This document shows, piece by piece, positions 15,331 to 23,990 of a DNA stretch of 56,825 nt. The first letter of the stretch is position 1; the number at the start of each line of letters is the position of its first letter. Origin of the DNA: Burkholderiales bacterium (GTDB lineage Bacteria > Pseudomonadota > Gammaproteobacteria > Burkholderiales > Casimicrobiaceae); the NCBI GenBank assembly GCA_020853025.1, contig JADYZP010000057.1, positions 1 to 56,825 on the forward strand. Direction: 5' to 3'. The notes beneath the pieces are model-generated. The model was not told the origin of the DNA. It searched no databases and saw only the letters and a list, made by a program, of their open reading frames with translations. The position numbers and the translations under genes were made by a program.

Positions 15331-18300
15331 ATGATGCAATGCCTGCGCGAACACGCGGCGGAACGACCCGACGACACCGCATTCGTGCATCTGATCGACG
15401 GCGAGGCGCGCCAGGCATCGATGACCTACGCGCAGCTTGACCTGCGTGCCCGGGTCCTTGCCGGGTATCTCCAGGACATGCGGCTCTCGGGGCGCAACGT
15501 CGTGCTTGCCTACCCGCCCGGCGTCGAATTTATCGCCGCCTTCTTCGGTACGCTTTACGCGGAGTGCGTCGCCGTGCCCGCCTACCCGCCACGGACGCGA
15601 ACGCTCGATCGCTTTCACGCGCTCACCGGCAACGCTGAGACGCCGCTGGTGCTCAGCACCGCGGCCACGGTCGCCGCCACGAAGGCGACGAGTCTGCGCA
15701 GCGCGTCGGTCCGCTGGATTGGGACGGATGCGCTGGACGTCGCCCACGCCGAGCGCTGGACCGAGCACGATCCTGATCCCGATTCCCTGGCGATGATCCA
15801 ATATACGTCCGGCTCCACCAGCCGGCCCAAAGGCGTGATGCTGAGCCACGCCAATCTCGTCGCCAACGCGCGTGCGATCAGCAGCGCCTTCGAGGTCGGA
15901 CGCGACACGAGAGGCGTTTTCTGGCTGCCCGCCTGCCACGACATGGGACTTATCGGGGGCGTCCTCGCGCCCGCCTACTGCGGCGTTCCGAACGTCATCC
16001 TGGCGCCGGCGATGTTTGTCCAGAATCCCTTCCTCTGGCTCGATGCGATCAGCCGGTTCGGCGCGACCGTTTCCGGCGGGCCCAACTTCGCGTACGACCT
16101 TTGCGTCCGCAAGATCACGCCGGAGCAGCGTGCCGTCCTCGATCTTTCATTCTGGTCCGTCGCGTTCGTCGGCGCCGAGACCGTCGACCCGGCGACGCTC
16201 GCCCGCTTCGCCGAGGTCTTCGCTCCGTGCGGATTCCGACCCGCGTCCTTTTATCCGTGCTACGGCCTGGCCGAGGCGACGCTGATGGTCACCGGACCCA
16301 AGGCCGGAAGCGGCGCCACGGTGCGGGCGTTCAGCGACGATGCCCTCGCGCGCAACGTTGCCCTGCCGCTGCCGGACCATGCCCCCGGTGCGCGGCGCCT
16401 CGTCGGCTGCGGTGCGCCCGTCGGGTCGCTCGACGTGGCGATCGTCGTGCCCGAGACCGGCGAGCGGGCGGCGTCCGATGGCATCGGCGAGGTGTGGGTC
16501 GCCGGCGAATCCGTCGGCAAGGGCTATTGGCGCAATCCGGGAAAGACGGCAGCGACGTTTGGTGCGCGCCTCTGCGATGCCGACCCCGGGCTCTTCCTGC
16601 GTACCGGCGATCTGGGCTTCATGCACGACCGGCAGCTCTACATCACCGGCCGAATCGACGACCTCATCATCGTGCGCGGCCTCAACCATCACCCGCAGGA
16701 CATCGAAGCCACCGCGCGCCAAAGCCACCCGCTGCTCGCATCCGGCCTCGGTGCGGCTTTCGCATTCGAGGAAAGCGGCGTGCAGCGCCTTGTCCTGGTG
16801 CACGAGGTCTTCCGTGACGGGAGCGCCGATCTGGCTCCGGTCATCGACGCGGCCCGCGCCGCGGTACTCGACGGGCACGGCCTCGCCCTCGATGCCGTCG
16901 CCCTGATCCGTTGCGGCACCCTCGCCAAGACCTCCAGCGGAAAGGTCCAGCGCCGGGCGACCTGCGCCGCGTTCCGCGCCGACGAGCTGAAGCTTCTCGC
17001 CGTACATGGCGCACGGTCCGAGGGTGCATATTCGGCATCCGAGCTGTCGCCCGCACCGCCGGCGGATTCCGCCGCGCTCGCCGCGGTGTGCCAGCACGCA
17101 CTCGCGATGGCGGGCACCAGGCTCGCCGACGTCACGCCCGAAACGCCGATCGCGGCACTCGGCCTCGATTCGCTGCAGCGCGTCGAGCTCGTTGCGGCGC
17201 TCGACAAGAGTTTCGGGCGCCATCTGCCGGATACGGTCTACGGTCAGGCGAGGACCCTCGGCGACCTCGCCGCCGCCGTGCAGAAGCACCTCATCGATCA
17301 CCCGCATTCCAACGTGGCCGAGTGCACCGTTGCGGCCGAGAACTACGACGTGGCGCTGTTCCCCGAATACCTGGAGTTCAAGCGCCACAAGCGCATGCTG
17401 CTGGCCGTCACCGAAACCAACCCCTACTTTCGGGTGGACCAGGGCAACGACATGCCGGGGCAGCGTGCGCACGGCTTCGCGCACATCGACGGCCAGGTGC
17501 TGACCGACTTCTGCGCCTACGACTACGTCGGGATGGCGCACGACCCGACGGTCACCGCGGCAACCAAGGACGCGATCGATCGCTACGGCACCGGCGCGGG
17601 TGCGAGCCGCCTCGTCTCCGGCGAAAAGCAGATCCATCGCGACCTCGAGCACGCGCTGGCCGCATTTCTCGGCGCGCCCGCGGCGATCGTCTTCGTCTCC
17701 GGGCACGCGACCAACGTCACGACCATCGGGCACCTGTTGGGCCCGGAAGACCTCATCGTCCACGACATCCTGGCGCACAACTCGATCCTCCAGGGGGCGC
17801 GACTCTCGGGTGCAACCTGCCGCGGATTCGCCCACAACGACTGGCGCGCGCTCGACGCGCTCCTCTCGGGCATCCGCCACAGCTACCGCCGCGTGCTCAT
17901 CGCGATCGAAGGCGTCTACAGCATGGATGGCGACTACCCGGACCTGGAGCGCTTCGTCGACATCAAGGAAAGGCATCACGCGATGCTCTACGTCGACGAG
18001 GCCCATTCGCTCGGAACGATGGGCAGGACCGGGCGCGGCCTTGGCGAACACGCCGAGATCGCCTCCTCCGGCGTCGACCTGTGGATGGGTACGCTGTCCA
18101 AATCGCTGGCGAGCTGCGGCGGCTACATCGCGGGCTCCGCCGAGCTCATCGAGTACCTCAAATACACGGCGCCCGGGTTCGTCTACAGCGTGGGAATCTC
18201 CCCGCCCAACGCCGCCGCAGCGCTGGCCGCACTGACGGTCCTAAGCGGCGAGCCGCAGCGTGTTGCGCGGCTTCAGGAATTGTCGAGCCTCTTCCTCCGA

Positions 18301-18555
18301 CTCGCCCGCGAGCGCGGGCTCAACACGGGCGTCGCCGCAGGAACCCCGGTGATCCCGATCATCGTCGGCAACTCGGTGCGCTGCCTGCTGCTCTCCCGCG
18401 CGCTGTTCCGTCGCGGCATCAACATCCAGCCGATCATCCATCCGGCCGTTCCCGAACACGCTACGCGACTGCGGGCGTTCATCACGATCAACCACACCGA
18501 GTCGCTCATCCGGGACGCCGTCGCCGCGATCGCGGAAGAACTCGCGAAGCTCTAG
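15331..18555 (+). CDS. Fatty acyl-AMP ligase - ACP - alpha-oxoamine synthase fusion (serine palmitoyltransferase-like)
   Basis: About 1,074 residues in three domains. (1) A fatty acyl-AMP ligase, residues ~1-560: YTSGSTSRPKGVMLSHAN near 157, WLPACHDMGLIGG, SGGPNFAYDLC, YPCYGLAEATL, and RIDDLIIVRGLNHHPQDIE. (2) An acyl carrier domain, ~570-655, with phosphopantetheine Ser614 in LGLDSLQRVEL. (3) A PLP-dependent alpha-oxoamine synthase, ~660-1074, with GTGAGASRLVSGEKQIHRDL, DEAHSLGTMG (Asp889, His892) and Schiff-base Lys924 in GTLSKSLASCGG. The chain could activate a fatty acid, load it on its own ACP and condense it with an amino acid, probably serine, to a 3-keto long-chain base. In Caulobacter the same steps use separate AasR, AcpR and Spt. 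The start is uncertain (ATG 15331 or 15334, no clear ribosome binding site). BioF-like or other oxoamine chemistry is an alternative, but the neighbours favour sphingolipid. Confidence 0.85.
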   Translation: MMQCLREHAAERPDDTAFVHLIDGEARQASMTYAQLDLRARVLAGYLQDMRLSGRNVVLAYPPGVEFIAAFFGTLYAECVAVPAYPPRTRTLDRFHALTGNAETPLVLSTAATVAATKATSLRSASVRWIGTDALDVAHAERWTEHDPDPDSLAMIQYTSGSTSRPKGVMLSHANLVANARAISSAFEVGRDTRGVFWLPACHDMGLIGGVLAPAYCGVPNVILAPAMFVQNPFLWLDAISRFGATVSGGPNFAYDLCVRKITPEQRAVLDLSFWSVAFVGAETVDPATLARFAEVFAPCGFRPASFYPCYGLAEATLMVTGPKAGSGATVRAFSDDALARNVALPLPDHAPGARRLVGCGAPVGSLDVAIVVPETGERAASDGIGEVWVAGESVGKGYWRNPGKTAATFGARLCDADPGLFLRTGDLGFMHDRQLYITGRIDDLIIVRGLNHHPQDIEATARQSHPLLASGLGAAFAFEESGVQRLVLVHEVFRDGSADLAPVIDAARAAVLDGHGLALDAVALIRCGTLAKTSSGKVQRRATCAAFRADELKLLAVHGARSEGAYSASELSPAPPADSAALAAVCQHALAMAGTRLADVTPETPIAALGLDSLQRVELVAALDKSFGRHLPDTVYGQARTLGDLAAAVQKHLIDHPHSNVAECTVAAENYDVALFPEYLEFKRHKRMLLAVTETNPYFRVDQGNDMPGQRAHGFAHIDGQVLTDFCAYDYVGMAHDPTVTAATKDAIDRYGTGAGASRLVSGEKQIHRDLEHALAAFLGAPAAIVFVSGHATNVTTIGHLLGPEDLIVHDILAHNSILQGARLSGATCRGFAHNDWRALDALLSGIRHSYRRVLIAIEGVYSMDGDYPDLERFVDIKERHHAMLYVDEAHSLGTMGRTGRGLGEHAEIASSGVDLWMGTLSKSLASCGGYIAGSAELIEYLKYTAPGFVYSVGISPPNAAAALAALTVLSGEPQRVARLQELSSLFLRLARERGLNTGVAAGTPVIPIIVGNSVRCLLLSRALFRRGINIQPIIHPAVPEHATRLRAFITINHTESLIRDAVAAIAEELAKL

Positions 18556-18597
18556 CGCTGCCGCCGCGTCCGTCCCGCGCCAGCGAAGCAGCCCATC

Positions 18598-19536
18598 ATG
18601 CCGAACACCGGACCCGCCATCGTGGTGGACAAGCTCTGCAAGTACTACGGCGCGAACAAGGCGGTCGACAACATCTCGTTCACCGTGAAGTCGGGCGAGG
18701 TGTTTGCGTTCCTCGGTCCCAATGGCGCGGGGAAGAGTACGACCGCCGAGGTGATCGAGACCATCCGCGTGCCGACATCGGGAACGGTGACGGTGCTCGG
18801 CATGGATGTCACCAAGCACAAGGCCAAGGTGGTCCGGCGGATCGGCGTGCTGCCGCAGAATTTCAGCTCGTTCGATCGCATCACGGTGCGCGAAAGCCTG
18901 CAGTACTTCGCCCGCGTCTTCGGCTGCCGCGCCGACGTCGACGCTTTGATGGATCTCACCGATCTGCGACACAAATCCGGTGCCCCGTTCAACACGCTGT
19001 CCGGCGGCCTCAAGCAGCGCCTCGGGATCGCCATCGCGCTGGTCTCCGATCCGGAGATCGTCTTTCTCGACGAGCCCACGACCGGGCTCGACCCCCACGC
19101 CCGACATCAGATCTGGGACGTGCTCAGGGGACTGAAGGCCCGCGGGAAGACCGTCTTCCTCACGACCCACTACATGGAAGAGGCCGAACTTCTGGCCGAT
19201 ACGGTCGCGATCATCGCCAGCGGGCGGATCGTCGCCATGGACTCGCCGGCGAAGTTGACCGAGGAACACGCCGAACAGACGCGGCTGACGCTGACGTCGA
19301 TCGACGCGACCGCGGTGGGGCTGATCCGGAGTCTGGGCTTTTCTCCGATACCGAAGGGCAACGACAGCCTTAGCGTTCCGATAAAGACTCCCGACGATGT
19401 CCGTCGCATCCTCGCGGAGATCGAGCGGGCGGGGCTGGCGCTCGGCGGTCTCGACGTGCGCAAGCCCAACCTCGAGGAGGTGTTTCTGAAGCTGACGAAG
19501 ACTCCCGCGGTCAGCGCCCAGGTCCGCGCCGCATGA
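18598..19536 (+). CDS. ABC-2 type exporter, ATP-binding subunit
   Basis: 312 residues. Walker A GPNGAGKST at 40-48, Q-loop in GVLPQNFSSFD, signature LSGGLKQRLG, Walker B IVFLDEPTTGLD, and H-loop FLTTHYMEE. The C-terminal ~80 residues form the extension typical of the DrrA/CcmA-like drug and lipid exporter class, ending PNLEEVFLKLT. It starts 42 bases after the fusion enzyme and its stop overlaps the permease start (ATGA), so both sit in one operon. Proposed role: energising export or flipping of the locus's lipid product. Confidence 0.92.
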   Translation: MPNTGPAIVVDKLCKYYGANKAVDNISFTVKSGEVFAFLGPNGAGKSTTAEVIETIRVPTSGTVTVLGMDVTKHKAKVVRRIGVLPQNFSSFDRITVRESLQYFARVFGCRADVDALMDLTDLRHKSGAPFNTLSGGLKQRLGIAIALVSDPEIVFLDEPTTGLDPHARHQIWDVLRGLKARGKTVFLTTHYMEEAELLADTVAIIASGRIVAMDSPAKLTEEHAEQTRLTLTSIDATAVGLIRSLGFSPIPKGNDSLSVPIKTPDDVRRILAEIERAGLALGGLDVRKPNLEEVFLKLTKTPAVSAQVRAA

Positions 19537-20648
19537 GTCCCCGGATCATCGCCGCCAATCTCGGCGTGCGGCTCAAGAGTTTCTACCGCGAACGATCGGC
19601 GATGTTCTTCACGTTCGCCTTTCCCGTGATCCTCGTGCTCGTGTTCGGCACGATCTTCACCAAGCCCGAGCACCTCAACTTCGATCTGCCGGTGCAGGAC
19701 AACAGCCGCAGCGAAGCGTCCTCGCGGCTGCTCGAGGCCCTCGCTGCGGGTGACGCGTTCACGGTCAAGCCGGTGCCGGTCGCGGTCGACGCGACGCAGT
19801 ATGCGAAGGAACACAAGCTGAACCTGCTGCTCGTCATCCCGAAGAATTTCGAGGTCCTGCAGAAGCAGCGCGTCGTCGGCCCCCATGCCGGCGTCCCGGT
19901 GCCGCTCGACTATGTCTACGATCCAAGCTCGACGGCCGTCGAAACCAAGATCCAGCTTCTGCACGCGATCGTGGCCGCGGCCAACCAGAAGGCGACGGGT
20001 AGCCCCCCGGCGATCACACTCAATGCCGTGTCGATCCTGTCCGAACGCTACCGGTTCATCGAGTTCTTCGTCCCCGGCATCATCGCGATGGCGATCATGA
20101 CCTCGTGCCTGTCGAGCGTGCTCAACATGAACGCGGAACTGCTGCAGAAGGGGATCCTCCGCAAGCTCGCCACGACGCCGATCACGCGTGCCGACTGGCT
20201 CGCCTCCAGCATCGTCTATCAGCTCATCCTGGCGGTCGTCTCGACCGCCGCCATCCTGCTGGTGAGCTACTTCGTATTCGACGTCCGGCTGCACATCGGG
20301 ATCTGGCTGCCGCTGATTCTCGTCGTCGAGGTCGTCGCCTTCACCGGCATCGGCATGCTGCTCACGCCGTTCGCCAGGGAGGCCGAAAGCGCGTCCGCGG
20401 TCGCCAATGCCTTCCTGTTTCCGATGATGTTTCTTTCCGGCACCTTCTTTCCGGTGGAGATGATGCCAGCCTTCCTGCAGACGTTCGCCAAGTTGCTCCC
20501 GCTCTATTACGTGAACGAAGCGCTGCGGTCGGCGATGATCTTCGTCGATGACGCGGCCACGCTGCGGAGCGTCGGCGTGACCGCCGCGTTTGCGGCGGTG
20601 GTGTTCGTCGCCGGCACCTTCAGGACCCGGTGGGACGAGAGCACGTGA
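19533..20648 (+). CDS. ABC-2 type exporter, permease subunit
   Basis: 371 residues. One N-terminal helix (AMFFTFAFPVILVLVFGTIF) is followed by a large extracytoplasmic domain (~residues 45-175), then five helices in the ABC2_membrane_3 pattern (FIEFFVPGIIAMAIMTSCL, GILRKLATTPITRADWLAS, MLLTPFAREAESASAVANAF). The LPLYYVNEALR near the end is typical of this exporter class. It is coupled to the ATPase by a 4-base overlap. The substrate is not readable from sequence; position favours an amphiphilic product of the adjacent enzymes. Confidence 0.9.
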   Translation: MSPRIIAANLGVRLKSFYRERSAMFFTFAFPVILVLVFGTIFTKPEHLNFDLPVQDNSRSEASSRLLEALAAGDAFTVKPVPVAVDATQYAKEHKLNLLLVIPKNFEVLQKQRVVGPHAGVPVPLDYVYDPSSTAVETKIQLLHAIVAAANQKATGSPPAITLNAVSILSERYRFIEFFVPGIIAMAIMTSCLSSVLNMNAELLQKGILRKLATTPITRADWLASSIVYQLILAVVSTAAILLVSYFVFDVRLHIGIWLPLILVVEVVAFTGIGMLLTPFAREAESASAVANAFLFPMMFLSGTFFPVEMMPAFLQTFAKLLPLYYVNEALRSAMIFVDDAATLRSVGVTAAFAAVVFVAGTFRTRWDEST

Positions 20649-20650
20649 GC

Positions 20651-20755
20651 ATGCGCGAACGTGCCCGCTTCGCGGGCGCGCGGATTGCGCAAAGGCAAGA
20701 CCACGATCTGGCGTCGCTCGCGTGCCCGAGAAGCCTGGGAGACGTCATCCAGTGA
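20651..20755 (+). CDS. Possible 34-residue ORF in the lipid operon
   Basis: Begins two bases after the permease stop and ends with TGA overlapping the GTG start of the next gene (GTGA), so it fills an otherwise untranslated 100-base gap. The peptide is Arg/Ala-rich at the start and ends SLGDVIQ. It has no family I recognise and no strong Shine-Dalgarno. It may serve only for translational coupling. Confidence 0.3.
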   Translation: MRERARFAGARIAQRQDHDLASLACPRSLGDVIQ

Positions 20756-21726
20756 GTGGCACAAAACGGATTCTGTTCATTTGCGGGTCGATGAATCAGA
20801 CCACGCAAATGCACCAGATCTCGCGCCATCTGACAGAATACCGGCAGGCCTTCACGCCCTTCTACTGCGACGGCGTGCAGGAGGCGATGCGGCGTCTGAA
20901 ACTTCTGGAATTCACGATCATCGGCGCCAAGCTGGCCGAGCGCTGCCGCCGCTACCTGGATGCGTCGGGTCTCGCGGTCGACTACCAGGGCCGCGACGGC
21001 CCGTACGATCTCGTGGTTACCTGCTCGGATGTTTTCGTCCAGAAGAACATCCGCGGCAGCCGGGTCGTCCTGGTGCAGGAAGGCATCACCGATCCGGAGA
21101 CCGCGGCCTTCCGCCTCGTGCAGCGACACCGCTCGCTGCCGCTGTGGCTCGCGGGGACCGCCGCGACCGGCCTCTCCGACGCGTACCGCGCGTTCTGCGT
21201 GGCCAGCGACGGGTACCGCGACCTCTTTGTCGGCAAGGGCGCGAAGGCGGAGAAGATTGTCGTCACCGGCATCCCGAACTTCGACAACTGCGCGCGCTAT
21301 CGCGACAATGCGTTTGCGCACCGGAATTACGTCCTCGTCTGCACGTCGCCGCTGCGGGAGATCTTCCGCGGCGAGGACCGGCCCTCGTTCATCCGCAATG
21401 CCGTCGCCCTCGCGAACGGCCGCCCGATGATTTTCAAGTTTCACCCCAACGAGGATCTGGTGCGGGCCGAGCGGGAGGTGCGGCAGCACGCCCCGGGCGC
21501 CCTGACGTTCAGCGAAGGCAGCGCCGAGGAGATGATCGCCAACTGCGACGTGCTCGTCACCCGGTACTCGTCCACGGCGTTCGTCGGCCTGGCGCTCGGC
21601 AAGGAGACGCATTCGGATTTTCCGGCGGACGACCTGCGCCGGCTGCTGCCGGTGCAGAACAACGCCGCGGCGGCAAACATCGCCGACGTGTGCCGGCGGG
21701 TCATCGACGACCGGCGGATCCAATGA
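20752..21726 (+). CDS. GT-B-like transferase, possible lipid head-group enzyme
   Basis: 324 residues from GTG 20752 (GGGAG ten bases upstream). The N-terminal Rossmann-like half begins KRILFICGSMNQTTQMHQIS. The C-terminal half has GAKAEKIVVTGIPNFDN, PMIFKFHPNEDLVRAE and EMIANCDVLVTRYSSTAFVG, the pattern seen in CDP-glycerol glycerophosphotransferases, UDP-GlcNAc 2-epimerase-fold proteins and capsule transferases. No signal peptide or membrane helix, so it is cytoplasmic. Its stop overlaps the start of the GNAT gene (ATGA). In this locus it is the best candidate for adding a polar head group to the ceramide before export. Family is fairly secure, substrate is inference. Confidence 0.7.
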   Translation: MSGTKRILFICGSMNQTTQMHQISRHLTEYRQAFTPFYCDGVQEAMRRLKLLEFTIIGAKLAERCRRYLDASGLAVDYQGRDGPYDLVVTCSDVFVQKNIRGSRVVLVQEGITDPETAAFRLVQRHRSLPLWLAGTAATGLSDAYRAFCVASDGYRDLFVGKGAKAEKIVVTGIPNFDNCARYRDNAFAHRNYVLVCTSPLREIFRGEDRPSFIRNAVALANGRPMIFKFHPNEDLVRAEREVRQHAPGALTFSEGSAEEMIANCDVLVTRYSSTAFVGLALGKETHSDFPADDLRRLLPVQNNAAAANIADVCRRVIDDRRIQ

Positions 21727-22886
21727 GCGCCGCGGCGCCAGTCGCCGGCGTGGGGGTCCGGAGCAACTTGATCACCGTTCGGGCAGTGACGTCGTGGCGG
21801 GACCGGCGGCGCTTTCAGCGGCTCCCGTGGACGATCTACGCGAACGACCCGAATTGGGTCCCGCCGATCCTCTCGCAGGAGCGCGGGCTGCTGGGCTGGG
21901 GGCGGCACCCGTTCTTCGATCACGCGGAGATGGTGACGCTCCTTGCCGAGCGGGGCGGCAACGCTGTCGGGCGCATCGCGGTCTTCGTCAACGACGTCCA
22001 CAACGCGAAGTACGAAGAGAAGCGCGGGTTCTTCGGTTTCTTCGAATGCGTCGACGATGTCGCGGTCGCGCGTGAACTTTTCGATGCCGGCCGCACCTGG
22101 CTCCTGCAGCGCGGGATGACCGCCTGGCGGGGCCCGGTCAATCCCTCGCTCAACTACACCTGCGGCCTGCTGATCGACGGCTTCGAGTGCCCGCCGGTGT
22201 TCCTGATGACCTACAACCGGCCTTACTACGCCGCGCTGGTCGAGGCCTGCGGATTCGCCAAGACACAGGACCTGTACGCCTACGAGATGGACGTGGCGCT
22301 CCTCGCCAAGCTGGTCGACCGCTACAAGCCCGCGGTCATGTCCGCACTCGACGGCAACGATCTCGTCGTGCGCCGATTCGATCGGTCGCGTTTCGCCGAG
22401 GAGATCAGGACCTTCCTCGCAATCTATAACCGCGCGCTCGAGGGCACGTGGGGCTTTACCCCGTTGCAGGAGCGCGAGGCGAAGCACATCGCTGCCGAGA
22501 TGGGACATATCATCGCGCCGGAATTCGCGGCGTTCGCGCTGGTCGACGGCAAGATCGTCGGCGCCGTGCTGGCGCTGCTCGACTACAACCAGATCATCCG
22601 CAAGCTCGACGGACGGTTGTTGCCGTCCGGGATCTTCAGGCTGATGTGGGGACGCAGGCGGATCAACGTCGCGCGGGCAATGGCCGTGGCGATGCTGCCG
22701 GAGCACCAGCAATCGGGCATCGGCGTCGTGCTGCTCGATCGCCTCGTCGAGGCCGCCAAGCCGTGGGGTCTCAAGGGCTGGGAGTTTTCGTGGGTGCTCG
22801 AGAGCAACGACAGCTCGCGCGGGACGCTCCGGCGGGCGGGGACGAAACTTGCCAAGACCTATCGCATCTACGACCGGGCGCTGTGA
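21723..22886 (+). CDS. GNAT-fold N-acyltransferase, bacterial ceramide synthase-like
   Basis: 387 residues. Conserved blocks include LPWTIYANDPNWVPPILSQE, HPFFDHAEMVTLLAERGG, GRIAVFVNDVHN, FFGFFECVDD, GPVNPSLNYTCGLLIDGF and the GNAT acyl-CoA motif in MLPEHQQSGIGVVLLDRL. This protein type accompanies serine palmitoyltransferase genes; its Caulobacter counterpart, bCerS, N-acylates 3-ketosphinganine. It would thus form the amide bond here. It is the last gene of the plus-strand operon, coupled by a 4-base overlap and convergent with the reductase. The exact acyl donor cannot be read from sequence. Confidence 0.75.
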   Translation: MSAAAPVAGVGVRSNLITVRAVTSWRDRRRFQRLPWTIYANDPNWVPPILSQERGLLGWGRHPFFDHAEMVTLLAERGGNAVGRIAVFVNDVHNAKYEEKRGFFGFFECVDDVAVARELFDAGRTWLLQRGMTAWRGPVNPSLNYTCGLLIDGFECPPVFLMTYNRPYYAALVEACGFAKTQDLYAYEMDVALLAKLVDRYKPAVMSALDGNDLVVRRFDRSRFAEEIRTFLAIYNRALEGTWGFTPLQEREAKHIAAEMGHIIAPEFAAFALVDGKIVGAVLALLDYNQIIRKLDGRLLPSGIFRLMWGRRRINVARAMAVAMLPEHQQSGIGVVLLDRLVEAAKPWGLKGWEFSWVLESNDSSRGTLRRAGTKLAKTYRIYDRAL

Positions 22887-22909
22887 TGGCCCGGCCACAG
22901 CCCCCGGCA

Positions 22910-22936
22910 ACCGGCGGACTTGTCCTTGGCGCCGGT
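22910..22936. terminator. Possible bidirectional hairpin between convergent genes
   Basis: ACCGGCG/CGCCGGT arms (22910-22916, 22930-22936) with a 13-base loop, in the 79-base gap between the GNAT and reductase stops. There is no U-tract on either side, so intrinsic termination is doubtful. Confidence 0.3.
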
Positions 22937-22965
22937 TCGACGGCTGCGGCACCACTGCGGCTCAA

Positions 22966-23985
22966 TCAAAGCCAGCGCGCGTCGCGGTACCACTGCGCGG
23001 CTTCGCGGAGCCGGTCGGCGAGCGGGGCCGCCGGGAGCCAGCCCAGTTGCTGCCGGGCCTTCGCCGACGAGCACGTCCACGAGCCGGCGAGTACATCGCG
23101 GATCTTGTCGCTGCCGATCCACCCCGAGCGCCCGCGGATTCGCGACGCGACATCGCCGATCCGGCCGATCGTCCGCACCGACCATCCGGGCAGACAGAGC
23201 GTGCGGGGCCGCGGTTTTCCGAGCGCGCGCGCGATGGCGACGCCGAGCTCGACGTACGAGAAATCCTCGGCGGCTGCGAAGTAGATGCCTTCTCCCGGCG
23301 CGCCGGGCGCGAGCCGTTCGCCTGTTTCCGCCGCGAGCACGAGGCACGCGGCGAGGTCCGCCGCCGCGACGAGCGAGACGCGGCGCTCGCCTGACCCGCC
23401 GACGACGTGCAGGCCCGATCGGGCGATCGGCCTGAACACCTCGAGCATCCCCCGGTCCCCCGCGCCGAAGACGATGCAGGGCCGCACCACCGTGATCGGC
23501 AACGCGACGGCGTGCCTCATGGCCGACTGCTCGCCGGCAAGCTTGCTGCGACCGTAATGCGAGACCGGCGCCGGCGGATCTGTCTCGACGGTCGGCCCAT
23601 CCCGCGACGGCCCCGCCGCCGCGAGCGACGAGACCAGCACGAGCACCGGAGGGTCGGGTTGATCGGCGCATACCTGGAGGATCGACTCGACGCCACCCGC
23701 GTTCACCTGCATGAACGCGCCGACGTCCGGCGCCCGCACCCGTCCGGCGAGGTGGAAAACGAAACGCGCGTTCGACGACGCGACAGCGCGCGCGACCGTT
23801 GCGCGATCGGCGATGTCGCCGGCGAGGAGCCGGGCGCCGGCCACCCGCAGTTCGTCGACGCGCGACGTCGTGCGGACCAGGCAGGATACGCGGCAGCCGC
23901 GCGCGGTCAGCAGGCGGACGAGGTGCCCGCCGATGAAACCGCTGGCGCCGGTGACCAGGACGGATTGGCCGGCCGTGGATGTCAC
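22966..23985 (-). CDS. NAD(P)-dependent epimerase/dehydratase-fold reductase, CerR-like
   Basis: 339 residues, extended short-chain dehydrogenase. Nucleotide-binding GASGFIGGHL at ~13-22, the Asp-containing LLAGDIAD turn, the active-site YGRSK (Tyr/Lys), and a C-terminal substrate domain. In Caulobacter sphingolipid synthesis an enzyme of this fold (CerR) reduces the 3-keto group after N-acylation. Beside an Spt-like fusion and a bCerS-like GNAT protein, the same step is the natural assignment. A sugar-nucleotide epimerase is the alternative. The gene is convergent to the main operon and follows the chalcone-isomerase-like gene by 5 bases. Confidence 0.8.
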   Translation of the reverse strand: MTSTAGQSVLVTGASGFIGGHLVRLLTARGCRVSCLVRTTSRVDELRVAGARLLAGDIADRATVARAVASSNARFVFHLAGRVRAPDVGAFMQVNAGGVESILQVCADQPDPPVLVLVSSLAAAGPSRDGPTVETDPPAPVSHYGRSKLAGEQSAMRHAVALPITVVRPCIVFGAGDRGMLEVFRPIARSGLHVVGGSGERRVSLVAAADLAACLVLAAETGERLAPGAPGEGIYFAAAEDFSYVELGVAIARALGKPRPRTLCLPGWSVRTIGRIGDVASRIRGRSGWIGSDKIRDVLAGSWTCSSAKARQQLGWLPAAPLADRLREAAQWYRDARWL

Positions 23986-23990
23986 GCGCG

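Noticed and set aside
13348..15939. Minus-strand frame open far upstream of the SGNH hydrolase
   Set aside because: Only the part after the TTG at 14730 has a ribosome binding site, signal peptide and family similarity. Upstream it is antisense to the acyl-AMP ligase.
15331..18555. The oxoamine synthase as BioF (biotin synthesis)
   Set aside because: No bio genes nearby; fusion to an acyl ligase and ACP and the bCerS/CerR-like neighbours favour long-chain-base synthesis, though only phylogeny can settle it.
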